Below, piece by piece: positions 33,332 to 41,906 of a stretch of DNA of 64,000 bases; position 1 is the first letter of the stretch, and every line of letters begins with the position of its first letter. The stretch comes from Lachnospiraceae bacterium (GTDB lineage Bacteria; Bacillota; Clostridia; Lachnospirales; Lachnospiraceae), in assembly GCA_910576125.1 (NCBI GenBank), contig CAJTHM010000001.1, forward strand, positions 124,001 to 188,000, read 5' to 3'. Under the pieces are notes generated by a model. It was not told where the DNA came from. It saw only the letters and a program-made list of their open reading frames with translations, and did no database searches. The position numbers and the translations under genes are program-made.

Positions 33332-34252
33332 TTACGCTTTCTTCTGAAGTTCCTCGGACACCACTGCCGCCAGGGCGATGGAGTTCACCTTGGTCTCGAA
33401 AGTATCGGAGCGGCTGGTGAGAATCACGGGAACCTTGGTGCCCGTAAGGATGCAGCCGTTTCTCATATCCACCATATGTACGATGGCCTTGTACACCAGA
33501 TTGCCCGCGTGGATGTCCGGGAAGAGAAGCACGTCCGCGTCTCCCTGAATCTTCCGATGGGTGGCTCCCTTGTGCTTCGCGGCTTCCGGATCGATTGCAA
33601 GGTCAAGGGACAGGGGGCCGTCGATGATGCAGCCGGCTATCCGGCCCTCCCCGCACATCCGGGTCAGTTCCGCCGCTTCCACGGTGGCGGGCATCTTCGG
33701 GTTCACCACTTCCACCGCTGCCAGAGGCGCTACCTTAGGGGTATCGATGCCGCAGGCGTTGCAGACGGGAATCGTATTCTCGATAATATGCACCTTGTCC
33801 TCCAGCGTAGGGTAGGTCATGAAAGCCACATCCGTCAAAAACAGCAGCCTGTCAATGCCGGGAACCTCGAACACCGCCACATGGGACAGGGGCTTTCCGG
33901 TGCGCAGGCCTACCTCCTTGTCCAGGACGCTCTTCAGGAAGTCCTTGGTGTCGATGACTCCTTTCATATACATATCGGCCCTGCCCTCATGGGCCAGCTT
34001 CACGGCCTTCAGAGAAGCCGCGATCATATCCGGCTCGTCGATGATTTCATAATCTGTCAGATCCATGCCGATCTCCGCGGCTATCCCGCGAATCTTACTC
34101 TCGTCGCCAACCAGAATCGCGTCCGCAATCCCCCTTGCCTTCGCCTCCTTCACGGCCTCCAGAACCGCGGAATCCTGTGCCACGGATACGGATAATGTCT
34201 TCTTGCCGCATTCCTTGACCCTTGCCATAATGTCATCAAAACCCTGCTTCAT
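33332..34252 (-). CDS. ptb: Phosphate butyryltransferase
   Basis: Exchanges CoA for phosphate on butyryl-CoA. The start is set at the ATG at 34252 ([14 protein letters not shown]), which gives the normal 306 residues and has AAAGGAAG upstream; the frame stays open to 34489 but that part overlaps the promoter. Typical PTA/PTB blocks are seen ([71 protein letters not shown] in parts). Transcribed first, then buk. Confidence 0.95.
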   Translation of the reverse strand: MKQGFDDIMARVKECGKKTLSVSVAQDSAVLEAVKEAKARGIADAILVGDESKIRGIAAEIGMDLTDYEIIDEPDMIAASLKAVKLAHEGRADMYMKGVIDTKDFLKSVLDKEVGLRTGKPLSHVAVFEVPGIDRLLFLTDVAFMTYPTLEDKVHIIENTIPVCNACGIDTPKVAPLAAVEVVNPKMPATVEAAELTRMCGEGRIAGCIIDGPLSLDLAIDPEAAKHKGATHRKIQGDADVLLFPDIHAGNLVYKAIVHMVDMRNGCILTGTKVPVILTSRSDTFETKVNSIALAAVVSEELQKKA

Positions 34253-34403
34253 TTTCTTGTCTTCTTCCTTTCTGCCCTGACGGGGCATGTTCTTTTTGTC
34301 TGATTGTGTTCTGTAAGAACTGTCTGCTTCCGGACACAAAACAGTAACCGGATACCTGCTCCGGTTGGATGAAAAGCTCGGTTCATTGCTTCTGTTACTA
34401 AGA

Positions 34404-34432
34404 ATCATAGCACACAGACCCGCAAAATGCAA
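34404..34432 (-). promoter_or_regulatory. Promoter of ptb-buk
   Basis: On the minus strand TTGCAT (34432-34427), exactly 17 bases, TATGAT (34409-34404) with an upstream TGTGC that adds an extended -10. The start near 34397 makes a leader of about 145 bases before the ptb ATG. Confidence 0.75.
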
Positions 34433-34444
34433 GAGTGAAAGCCA

Positions 34445-34473
34445 TTGACTATACCGCGGAAAAGCAGTAAACT
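34445..34473 (+). promoter_or_regulatory. Promoter of the hemerythrin gene
   Basis: TTGACT (34445-34450), 17 bases, TAAACT (34468-34473). The start near 34480 leaves about 48 bases with a strong AAAGGAG site before the ATG at 34528. Confidence 0.7.
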
Positions 34474-34527
34474 GATGTATGGGATTCAAAGCCTAAATTT
34501 CACCATACGAAAAAAGGAGATGTAATT

Positions 34528-34932
34528 ATGTACGAAATGAAACCAGAATACTTTACGGGAATCGAATCCATCGATCAGGAACACTCCAGATTGTTCGAGC
34601 TGGCCCAGGAGACCCAGGACCTGCTCACCGACCCCCTTGTCTACGACAAGACGGAAAAACTCAACAGCCTGATTTCCGAGCTCATCGATTACACCAAGAC
34701 CCATTTCGCTCACGAGGAAGCTTTCATGAGAAGCATCCATTACGCCGAAATTGACAGCCATATGGTTCTGCACCGCAAATTCGAAGACAATCTGATGCAG
34801 TTTGACCCCGATTGCCTGGAGGATGTGGACAATCAGAACGAAATCGTCGAGAAGCTCCTGGGCTTCCTGATTACCTGGCTCATAGACCATATACAGAGAA
34901 TGGACATGCAGTACATTAAATCGATAAAATAG
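34528..34932 (+). CDS. Bacteriohemerythrin
   Basis: A 134-residue four-helix oxygen-binding protein with a di-iron site. Iron ligands fit the family: His in SIDQEHSRLF, His and Glu in THFAHEEAFM, His in HMVLHRKFED, and His and Asp in WLIDHIQRMD. In anaerobes it probably buffers or senses oxygen. It is a single-gene unit with its own promoter and a hairpin end, standing between ptb-buk and an amino-acid transporter, both on the other strand. Confidence 0.93.
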   Translation: MYEMKPEYFTGIESIDQEHSRLFELAQETQDLLTDPLVYDKTEKLNSLISELIDYTKTHFAHEEAFMRSIHYAEIDSHMVLHRKFEDNLMQFDPDCLEDVDNQNEIVEKLLGFLITWLIDHIQRMDMQYIKSIK

Positions 34933-34952
34933 GTGCGTCTTATCGATAAAGA

Positions 34953-34985
34953 AAGCTCCGGCACTGCTCAAAGAGCTGCCGGCGC
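34953..34985 (+). terminator. Hairpin at the hemerythrin 3' end, overlapping the ABC ATPase end
   Basis: AAGCTCCGGCA and TGCCGGCGCTT pair around an inner GCTC/GAGC stem. The right arm covers the last codons of the converging ATPase gene (stop at 34968), so one hairpin probably serves both genes. Confidence 0.6.
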
Positions 34986-35732
34986 TTCTCTGTTCATGAT
35001 AGACTGCAGGAACTTTCTGGTCCTCTCTTCTCGGGGCGCCCCGAAGATTTCCTCCGGAGGCCCCTCCTCCACCACTGCGCCGTCATCCATGAATACCACA
35101 TGATTCGCCACGTTCCTGGCAAACTGCATCTCATGGGTCACAATCAGCATAGTCCTGCCCTCAGAGGCCAGATTGCGCATCACGCCCAGCACCTCTCCCA
35201 CCAGCTCAGGATCCAAAGCGGAAGTCGGCTCGTCAAAGAAGATGACCTCCGGCTCCGTGACGATGGCCCTGGCAATGGCCACCCTCTGCTGCTGGCCGCC
35301 GGAGAGCTGGTGGGGATAGGCATCCGCCCGGTCCGCCATGCCCACTTTCTGCAGGGCCCGAAGCCCTGCTTCCCTCGCCTCGCTCTTAGGCACCTTCCGG
35401 GCCACGACCAGCCCTTCCGTCACGTTCTGAAGAGCCGTCTTGTTCCGGAAAAGATTGTAATTCTGGAATACGAACGCCGTCTTCTTCCGCAGAGCGGCGA
35501 TTTCCTTTCTGGTCATGGCATCCAGCCGGTAACGGACATCATCAAAAATCATCTCACCCGCCTCAGCCCGCTCCAGGAAATTGATGCAGCGCAGAAGCGT
35601 GGTCTTCCCGGAGCCGCTGGGGCCGATTACCGTGACTACATCGCCCCTGCCCACCTTAAGGTTCACTCCTCTTAAAACTTTCAGGTCATCGAAAGATTTT
35701 TCTATCCCTTTTACTTCCAGCATCGTCCTCAC
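34968..35732 (-). CDS. Polar amino-acid ABC transporter, ATP-binding protein (GlnQ type)
   Basis: The protein has 254 residues. Walker A is GPSGSGKTTLLRC, the signature LSGGQQQRVAIARA, Walker B VIFFDEPTSALDPE and the switch His lies in VTHEMQFARNV. It energises uptake of an amino acid through the permease encoded 35 bases upstream. Membership in the polar amino-acid family is clear from the overall pattern; the actual amino acid is not. Last gene of a three-gene operon. Confidence 0.94.
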   Translation of the reverse strand: MRTMLEVKGIEKSFDDLKVLRGVNLKVGRGDVVTVIGPSGSGKTTLLRCINFLERAEAGEMIFDDVRYRLDAMTRKEIAALRKKTAFVFQNYNLFRNKTALQNVTEGLVVARKVPKSEAREAGLRALQKVGMADRADAYPHQLSGGQQQRVAIARAIVTEPEVIFFDEPTSALDPELVGEVLGVMRNLASEGRTMLIVTHEMQFARNVANHVVFMDDGAVVEEGPPEEIFGAPREERTRKFLQSIMNREAPAAL

Positions 35733-35767
35733 TCCAACATATCATTTCCATAGCCTTGATTCCGGTC

Positions 35768-36427
35768 TCAATAGTTCTTCATCCGCTTCTCGCAGTAAGT
35801 CTGCAGCTTTGTCAGAACAGTGCAGAACAACAGATAGATTACCGCGACCTCGCAGTAAAGGGCAAATGTCTCATAGGTGCGGGCCGCTATTCTCTGTGCC
35901 GACATGAACATCTCCATGACCGTGATGTTGGCCGCCAGAGACGTATCCTTCACCAGCCCGATCAGCGAATTGCTCAACGGCGGAAAGGCTGTCCGCATAG
36001 CCTGGGGCAGCACGATTCTGGCCATAATCTGGACATAATTCATCCCTACGCAGTACCCTGCCTCAATCTGTCCGGAGGGAACCGCTTCAATGGCGGCGCG
36101 GATGGTCTCTGAAGCATAAGCCCCGGTATTAAAGGCAAATACGATTACCGCAGAGGGAAACGCATCCAGCACTATCCCTAAATCCGGCAGCCCGAAAAAG
36201 ACCACAAAGAGCTGTACGATCAGCGGCGTCCCCCGAATCACCCACACATAAAACCTTGCAATCTGCTTCAGTCCCCGTATGTTCGCCACCTGCACCATAG
36301 CCGTGAGCAGAGCGATAATCAGTCCCAGGGAAAACGAAATCAACGTAAGGGGAATCGTAATCCGTAACCCGGGCAGCAACAGCTGCCAAAAAGAATCCTG
36401 CATCAGCTGCCAAACTCGTTCATCCAT
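35768..36427 (-). CDS. Polar amino-acid ABC transporter, permease
   Basis: The protein has 219 residues and about five membrane helices. It has the HisMQ-type N-terminal block (LLPGLRITIPLTLISFSLGLIIALLTAM) and the cytoplasmic EAA loop (EAVPSGQIEAGYCVGMNYVQIMARIVLPQA), which docks on the ATPase. It is probably a homodimer, as only one permease gene is present. It begins 18 bases after the binding-protein gene. Confidence 0.94.
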   Translation of the reverse strand: MDERVWQLMQDSFWQLLLPGLRITIPLTLISFSLGLIIALLTAMVQVANIRGLKQIARFYVWVIRGTPLIVQLFVVFFGLPDLGIVLDAFPSAVIVFAFNTGAYASETIRAAIEAVPSGQIEAGYCVGMNYVQIMARIVLPQAMRTAFPPLSNSLIGLVKDTSLAANITVMEMFMSAQRIAARTYETFALYCEVAVIYLLFCTVLTKLQTYCEKRMKNY

Positions 36428-36445
36428 GGCCAGAACCTCCGCCTC

Positions 36446-37414
36446 TTATTCCTTTGTCACATCCATGCCGAAATATTTTTCTGACAGTTCTGTCAGTTCT
36501 CCTGACTCCCGCAGTTCCTCCAGAGCCGCGTCGATGGCCTTAAGCAGTTCCTCATTTCCCTTTTTCACGGGAACGCAGGAGGAAGAGGCCGAGTCTGTCC
36601 AGGCTACGATTTTCACATCCGCGTCGGGATGGCTCTTCAGATAATCGGCAAAAGCTGTCTCCACATTCAGCGTCGCATCAGCCCTGCCGCTCAGCAGCAG
36701 GTCCACGCACTGGCTCACCGCATCCACGCCCACCAGTTCCGCGCCATACTCTTCCGCCATGGTACCCCAGCTGCTGGTCAGGTTCTGGGCAGCTTTCTTT
36801 CCGTCCAGATCCTCGAAGCCGGTGATATCCTCATTGTCGGCTTTAACCATCAGCGCTCCGTGAATATACGTATAGGGCTGGGAAAAATCATACTTCAAAG
36901 CCCTCTCATCGGAGTATTCCACCTCGTTGATCACCGTATCGATCCGTCCGGAATCCATGGCGGCGAACAGGGAGTCCCACTCCGCTTCCATGAACTCGGC
37001 CTCCACCCCCAGCTTCTCCGCAATTTTCCTGGCCACTTCCACGTCAAACCCCACCAGGTCGCCGTTCTCATCGTGATAGCTGTTGGGGGAATATGTGCCC
37101 TCCGTACCGATGATAATCTTCCCGGCCTCCAGGATCTTCGCCAGCTGGTCTCCGCCTTCTGCCGCCTCATCAGAACCCTCCCGGGCCTGGGAATCTTCTC
37201 CCGCGCCGTTGTCCGCTGCATCTGAACCGGCTTCTGACCCGCTTTCCTCTGTCTGCGCATCCGGAGAACTCTCCGCGCCGCTTTCCACAGACCCGCTCTC
37301 ACCAGAGCCCGATGCATCTGCGCCGCCCTGTCCGCCGCATCCTGCCAGCGCCAGTGACGCCAGAATGGCCGGTGCAATCGTCGCTCCTATTTTCCATAAT
37401 CCGTTCTTTCTCAT
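36446..37414 (-). CDS. Polar amino-acid ABC transporter, substrate-binding lipoprotein
   Basis: The start is the ATG at 37414 (MRKNGLWKIG), with AAAGGA upstream, giving 322 residues. A lipoprotein signal peptide ends in LALAGC. Then comes a long Ser/Gly/Glu/Asp-rich linker (about 28-85) and the SBP_bac_3 domain (GKIIIGTEGTYSPNSYHDENGDLVGFDVEVARKIAEKL in parts; EWDSLFAAMDSGRIDTVI). The binding pocket resembles cystine or polar amino-acid binders, but the ligand is not certain. First gene of the transporter operon. Confidence 0.93.
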   Translation of the reverse strand: MRKNGLWKIGATIAPAILASLALAGCGGQGGADASGSGESGSVESGAESSPDAQTEESGSEAGSDAADNGAGEDSQAREGSDEAAEGGDQLAKILEAGKIIIGTEGTYSPNSYHDENGDLVGFDVEVARKIAEKLGVEAEFMEAEWDSLFAAMDSGRIDTVINEVEYSDERALKYDFSQPYTYIHGALMVKADNEDITGFEDLDGKKAAQNLTSSWGTMAEEYGAELVGVDAVSQCVDLLLSGRADATLNVETAFADYLKSHPDADVKIVAWTDSASSSCVPVKKGNEELLKAIDAALEELRESGELTELSEKYFGMDVTKE

Positions 37415-37507
37415 CTTTCTTTCCTTTCCATGTGCCCCTCCCCTGAAAATCTCCTGATTTTCGCACATTTTCCATATTTTCGATAAGTTGGCTCCTCACC
37501 GACGCCT

Positions 37508-37536
37508 ATTATAGCACATTTGTTTTTTCATGGCAA
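37508..37536 (-). promoter_or_regulatory. Promoter of the amino-acid ABC transporter operon
   Basis: On the minus strand TTGCCA (37536-37531), 17 bases, TATAAT (37513-37508), with TGTGC in front of the -10. The start near 37501 gives a leader of about 87 bases. Confidence 0.75.
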
Positions 37537-37576
37537 ATATTTGTTCGGAATTGCATCTTAATCTCCTGTACATCTA

Positions 37577-37605
37577 TTGCTTTTTATCCGAAACTAATAT
37601 ATAGT
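37577..37605 (+). promoter_or_regulatory. Promoter of the L-serine dehydratase genes
   Basis: TTGCTT (37577-37582), 17 bases, TATAGT (37600-37605). The start near 37612 leaves about 46 bases with AAAGGAG before the ATG at 37658. Confidence 0.65.
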
Positions 37606-37657
37606 AAAGACAGGAAACAAATTCTTTCCATAAGCTGAACAAAAGGAGTCAGACAGT

Positions 37658-38335
37658 ATGAATTCATTCGATATCATCGGGCCTGTGATGGTAGGTCCCT
37701 CCAGCTCCCACACAGCCGGAGCTGTCAAAATCGGAAACATCTCGCAAAAACTGTTGGGAACATCCGTCCGAAAAGCGGATATCTTCTTCCACGGCTCTTT
37801 TCTTGCCACCGGCAAAGGGCATGGCACGGACAGGGCGCTGGTTGCCGGGCTGCTGGGCTTTCCTGTGGACGATTCGCGGATTCCCGACAGCTTCCGCTAT
37901 GCAGAGGAGGCCGATATGGATTTCCATCTGTCCGGCATCGACCTGGGCGATGTCCATCCCAACTCGGTGAAGCTGCTCCTAAGCGGCGATGAGGGGAAAA
38001 AAATTGAAATCGTAGCGGCCTCCGTGGGCGGCGGCGCTATCCGGGTCACGGAAATCGACGGTCTGCCCGCCAATTTCTCCGGCGACTACCCCACCCTGGT
38101 GGTGAACAACCTGGATCAGCCCGGGCATGTGACGGAAATCACCTCCATGCTCAGCCACAAATCCATCAATATCGCCACCATGCAGCTGTACCGCTCCTCC
38201 AAGGGCGGACATGCCGTCATCGTGCTGGAATGCGATCAGGAAGTTCCGGCGGACGCCATCCGCTGGCTGGCCCATCTGGAGGGCATCCTGAAAGTGACAT
38301 ATCTGGGACTTGCGAAAACTGCCAAAAACAGCTGA
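37658..38335 (+). CDS. sdaAB: L-serine dehydratase, iron-sulfur-dependent, beta subunit
   Basis: Half of the enzyme that deaminates L-serine to pyruvate and ammonia. The 225-residue protein has the SDH-beta block (DIIGPVMVGPSSSHTAGAVKIG with the substrate-binding SSSHTAG). It ends in an ACT domain (TLVVNNLDQPGHVTEITSML, INIATMQLYRSSKGGHAVIVLE), which in relatives senses serine. The alpha gene follows 107 bases downstream in the same direction. Confidence 0.95.
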   Translation: MNSFDIIGPVMVGPSSSHTAGAVKIGNISQKLLGTSVRKADIFFHGSFLATGKGHGTDRALVAGLLGFPVDDSRIPDSFRYAEEADMDFHLSGIDLGDVHPNSVKLLLSGDEGKKIEIVAASVGGGAIRVTEIDGLPANFSGDYPTLVVNNLDQPGHVTEITSMLSHKSINIATMQLYRSSKGGHAVIVLECDQEVPADAIRWLAHLEGILKVTYLGLAKTAKNS

Positions 38336-38442
38336 AACCGCCCGCACACTCTGAAGCAAAGTCCGGGCCCCGCCCCACGGTACCCCCGTCAGCGAAGAGC
38401 CCGACTCAAAAGGAAAAATCAGCAAACAGAATAGGAGCAAAT

Positions 38443-39312
38443 ATGTATCAATCATTCCAGGAAATCATCGAAATAGAAAAAAAGACCGGAAAGAGCTTCT
38501 GGGAAATCATCCGGGACAATGACTGTCAGGAAATGGAGATTACCCCGGAAGAAGCTTTCCTCCGGATGCGGAACATGTACGAAGCCATGCGGGAAGCGGA
38601 CACTTCCTACGACCCCTCCCTGTCCTCAGCCAGCGGCCTGGTGGGCGGAGACGGCGCAAAATTGGAGGAAGCCCGGAAAAAGGGCAGTCTCCTGTGCGGT
38701 TCTTTCCTGGGCCTGGTCATGGAGAAAGCTGTTAAGATGGGCGAATCCAACGCCTGCATGAGGCGCATCGTGGCGGCTCCCACCGCCGGATCCTGCGGCG
38801 TCCTCCCGGCAGTCTTCCTCTCACTGGAGGAAGAGAAAGGCTACGCCGTGGAGGAAATGACTAAAGCCCTCTATGTCAGCGCAGGCATCGGCGGCATCAT
38901 CGCCCAGCGGGCGTCCGTATCCGGAGCGGCCGGAGGCTGTCAGGCGGAAATCGGCGCCGCCTCCGCCATGGCCGCAGGCAGCGTAGCTTATCTCTTAGGC
39001 GGCGGCGGAGAGGCAATCGCACATGCCGCTGCCCTTGCCATGAAGAATCTGCTGGGACTTGCCTGCGATCCTGTGGCAGGCCTGGTGGAGGTCCCCTGCG
39101 TGAAGCGCAATGTCATCGGAGCGGTCAATGCCCTCACCTCCGCAGATATGGCGGCATCAGGCATCCGCAGCAGGATTCCCCCTGACGAGGTATTCGATGC
39201 CATGCGCAATGTGGGCAGGATGCTGCCTGAGGACCTGCGGGAGACAGGAAAGGGCGGCCTTGCGGCCACCCCTACAGGCATCGCTTTCCGGGAAAACCTG
39301 AAGTCTTTCTAG
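38443..39312 (+). CDS. sdaAA: L-serine dehydratase, iron-sulfur-dependent, alpha subunit
   Basis: Carries the catalytic [4Fe-4S] cluster. The ATG at 38443 (MYQSFQEIIEIEKKTGKSFWEI) has ATAGGAG upstream and gives the usual 289 residues; an open frame runs back to 38230 without family similarity. Conserved blocks: PTAGSCGVLPAV, GIGGIIAQRASVSGAAGGCQAEIGAA, and CDPVAGLVEVPCVKRN, whose Cys residues bind the cluster. Its stop codon overlaps the end of the converging carboxypeptidase gene by four bases. Confidence 0.95.
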   Translation: MYQSFQEIIEIEKKTGKSFWEIIRDNDCQEMEITPEEAFLRMRNMYEAMREADTSYDPSLSSASGLVGGDGAKLEEARKKGSLLCGSFLGLVMEKAVKMGESNACMRRIVAAPTAGSCGVLPAVFLSLEEEKGYAVEEMTKALYVSAGIGGIIAQRASVSGAAGGCQAEIGAASAMAAGSVAYLLGGGGEAIAHAAALAMKNLLGLACDPVAGLVEVPCVKRNVIGAVNALTSADMAASGIRSRIPPDEVFDAMRNVGRMLPEDLRETGKGGLAATPTGIAFRENLKSF

Positions 39313-40649
39313 GACGCGTTTTCCCCCGTATCTTCTGCCACCGCTTCTGTTGCGGGCAGGAATTTCTGGTACAGTTCCACCTGATCCGCGATGCAGGTCC
39401 AGGTGCTGGCAGAACCGGCTGTCACGCACAGATATTCCCTGCCATCATTGTCCAGCCCCAGGCTGGCGGCACAGCTGCCGGACTGGTCCACATATCCGGT
39501 CTTCGCACACAGCACCTCCCCATGGGTGTCCCTGTCCTCTATCCGCCGCAGGAACCAGTTGGAAATCAGCAGCCCTTCCGGGTGCTGCTCCGTCAGGGAG
39601 GTGGTGTATGTGTGCGCCGACATCACGTCCCTACAGAATGGATTGTCCACCGTGGCTTTCAATATGACAGCCATGTCATATGCGGTGGAATAGTGTTCCT
39701 CGTCGTAGACACCCACGCAGTTGGTAAAGTGCGAAGTCTCTCCCAGTCCCATCTGGACCAGTTTCTCATTCATCATATCCACGAACGCTTCGTGGGAGCC
39801 TGCCACATAGACAGCCAGCGCCAGCGCGGAATCAGCGCCCGAGGGCAGAATCGTGCCGTAGAACAGATCCCTGACCGTCACTACCTCATCCAGCTCGTAG
39901 CCCGTATTGCTGCAGTCATTGACATAGCTGTAGTCAGTGATGTCTATGGTGATGGGCGCGGTCTTCTCCAGGTCTTCCTCCGTCAAATGCTCTGCCGCCA
40001 CCAGAACCGTCAGCATCTTGGTCATGGAAGCCGGATTCATCCGTACATAAGCGTCTTTCTGGGCAAGAATCGCCCCGCTCTGCGCGTCGATGAATATTCC
40101 GTATTCGCTTAAAATCGTTTCGGAAAATCCCTGTGTGTCTTCTGACAGATTGAATACCGCATTCGCAGTGGTTATCACTCCTCCCAAAGGCTCCGGCGCA
40201 GGATCGGGCATTGGACTCTCTATAGAGACAGGACTTTCTTCCCGGACTGGTTCCCGGGCCGAAAAGGTGTCTCTGGGCAGATAAGTCCCACCTGCCTGAG
40301 TGACTGGCCCTTTGATTACATGGCGGGCTTTCTGGACATCTCCTTCCGGTTCCTCTTCCTGATTCACACGCAGCGTTTCCTGACCGCTGTCCTGATGTGA
40401 CAATGCCGCAGCGCTAAAACCAATACCGATTCCTATCACAATAGCTGCCCCGACCATCACCGGGACGCTCCATTTGTACAATCGCTCACGCCTGCTCTTC
40501 TCACGCCTCATCTCTTCCAATCGCGCTTTCCGGCGCATCTGCCGTTCTGCTTCCATGGAAATTTCTTCATCCACAGGCCGCTCTTCTATAGCATATTCTC
40601 TTTCCGCGGCATATCCCTCTTCCGCGGAATACCCTTCTTCTGTTGCCAT
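39309..40649 (-). CDS. D-alanyl-D-alanine carboxypeptidase (penicillin-binding protein, PBP5 type)
   Basis: The protein has 446 residues. It trims the terminal D-Ala from peptidoglycan stem peptides outside the cell. Active-site motifs: SMTK (MNPASMTKMLTVL) with the nucleophile Ser, a second motif in the LPSGADSALALA region where many relatives have SGN, and KTG in LCAKTGYVDQSG. An unusual charged cytoplasmic N-terminus of about 55 residues with short GYSAEEGYAAEREYAIEE-like repeats precedes one membrane helix (SVPVMVGAAIVIGIGIGFSAAAL), so it is a type II anchored protein, not a secreted one. It converges with sdaAA. Confidence 0.92.
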   Translation of the reverse strand: MATEEGYSAEEGYAAEREYAIEERPVDEEISMEAERQMRRKARLEEMRREKSRRERLYKWSVPVMVGAAIVIGIGIGFSAAALSHQDSGQETLRVNQEEEPEGDVQKARHVIKGPVTQAGGTYLPRDTFSAREPVREESPVSIESPMPDPAPEPLGGVITTANAVFNLSEDTQGFSETILSEYGIFIDAQSGAILAQKDAYVRMNPASMTKMLTVLVAAEHLTEEDLEKTAPITIDITDYSYVNDCSNTGYELDEVVTVRDLFYGTILPSGADSALALAVYVAGSHEAFVDMMNEKLVQMGLGETSHFTNCVGVYDEEHYSTAYDMAVILKATVDNPFCRDVMSAHTYTTSLTEQHPEGLLISNWFLRRIEDRDTHGEVLCAKTGYVDQSGSCAASLGLDNDGREYLCVTAGSASTWTCIADQVELYQKFLPATEAVAEDTGENAS

Positions 40650-40798
40650 CTATGTCAAAATATCCTTTCTTTTTCCAGTTCTGAAGCGTCTCCTCGTCAC
40701 ACGGCAGCAATCCCGATTCCCGATTCCATAGTACATGTGTCCAAAAATGAAGCCGCGCATTATCTGAAACGCTTCCACTCCAGTTCCTCAATATGCCG

Positions 40799-41482
40799 TC
40801 AGGCGCCTTTATCCATCCAGCGGGCAAGCCGCTCCTCAAACTGTTCATAAAAATCTCGCTGCGACTCGTAAGCCTCCATATAAAAAATCTGCAGCATCAG
40901 GAGATTCAGACGCTTCGATTCTTCCAAATCATCCGCTTCTGAAAGCTTCCCCTCCAAATCACTTACAAGATAATGCCATTTACAGATGAAGTCATGGTTC
41001 CTTACCTGATCTGGCGTGTCAATCCATCTGCTCACTTTGACCTTGCTGCGCCCTTGGAATGCTTTTCTTCCATTTTCCCCACACTCTCCTGTCTGGAGAA
41101 AGTACCGGAAATCTCCGTCCTCATAAATCCGCCCCAGAGGGAACAGGCGGCATACGCCGGGCCGGTACGCGTGGATTCCGCAGCGTCCGTCCCCATCCAG
41201 GCAGGCGCACCGCTCCTCTTCTCCCGCCATCCGCATGTTCGGCAGAATGACTCCGTCAGTCACGCTCAGTTCCACTTTTTCCTCCGCAAGCAGCTGTGTC
41301 AGATTCTTCCCCAGCCCCTGCTGCAGGCGGAACACGTCATAGGGATCCAGTATGACGGAATGGCCCATGCCCACACAACATTTATGGCAGCCTTTACAGC
41401 CATGGCAGTCCGCTTTAACCATGTCATTGTGCCGATACAGACGTCCGTCGGAAATCTCTTCGAGACTGACATTCCGCTTCAC
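40799..41482 (-). CDS. YkgJ-family CxxCxxCC protein (metal-cluster binding)
   Basis: The protein has 227 residues. The metal-binding signature is C-H-G-C-K-G-C-H-K-C-C near residue 26, with two later conserved Cys (CACLDGDGRCGIHAYRPGVCRLFP). Members are thought to bind iron-sulfur or zinc; function is mostly unknown. Within LQTGECGENGRKAFQGRSKVKVSRWIDTPD-type sequence lies an 18-base segment (41055-41072) identical to the 18-bp repeat unit of the uxaB leader, encoding the residues around RKAFQ. It looks like an in-frame six-codon insertion in a loop. Confidence 0.85.
   Translation of the reverse strand: MKRNVSLEEISDGRLYRHNDMVKADCHGCKGCHKCCVGMGHSVILDPYDVFRLQQGLGKNLTQLLAEEKVELSVTDGVILPNMRMAGEEERCACLDGDGRCGIHAYRPGVCRLFPLGRIYEDGDFRYFLQTGECGENGRKAFQGRSKVKVSRWIDTPDQVRNHDFICKWHYLVSDLEGKLSEADDLEESKRLNLLMLQIFYMEAYESQRDFYEQFEERLARWMDKGA
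41055..41072 (+). repeat. Single exact copy of the uxaB-leader 18-bp repeat inside a coding region
   Basis: tggaatgcttttcttcca is identical over all 18 bases to the unit repeated at 25327-25416, nearly 16 kb away. It keeps the frame of the CxxC protein gene. Confidence 0.85.
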
Positions 41483-41539
41483 GCTTCTCCACCATACCTT
41501 TCTGCAGTTTCCTGATTCCTTTGCATTCTCCGAAAATCT

Positions 41540-41622
41540 ATGCGCTCAGTCAAAACATGCCGCGCAATCCGGCTCACGGGTGAATGATTCGGTGGATATA
41601 CCAGCAAATTTCATCGCTCGTG
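41540..41622 (-). repeat. Dispersed structured repeat, copy 2
   Basis: On the minus strand this reads ACTCACGAGCGATGAAATTTGC and continues in gapless alignment with copy 1 (25563-25650), about two thirds identical with mostly transitions. The stem ACTCACG/CGTGAG is kept. It lies in the 424-base stretch 41483-41906, which otherwise holds AT-rich sequence without a recognised gene and the terminator of the butyrate operon. Confidence 0.5.
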
Positions 41623-41788
41623 AGTATGTGATGCCACTAATTTGTGACAGATATGTCATAATATTTGAGTATGGGAAGCCGCTCTTGCTTCCTAGTAATA
41701 TATGTCAAAAAGCCAGATTTGATACAAGCCATAAGCATTATATCAATTCCTCTGTTGTTATGCAAGCCTTCCTGAAAAGATTGTCGGA

Positions 41789-41837
41789 CAAAAAACTCCC
41801 GCAAATCCGGAAATCATTTCCCCGGATCCGCGGGAGT
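41789..41837 (-). terminator. Intrinsic terminator of the butyrate operon
   Basis: On the minus strand ACTCCCGCGGATCCGG pairs with CCGGATTTGCGGGAGT, followed by TTTTTT. It stands 70 bases after the etfA stop codon. Confidence 0.9.
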
Positions 41838-41906
41838 CTATTTTATAGGTTGGAATCCACCATTTCGATTGTCTTCTGCCGGATAATCTTTCTGTCCGGA
41901 CTTTCC

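Noticed and set aside
34253-34489. N-terminal extension of phosphate butyryltransferase to 34489
   Set aside because: The extension covers the -10 and -35 boxes of the ptb promoter and has no similarity to the family.
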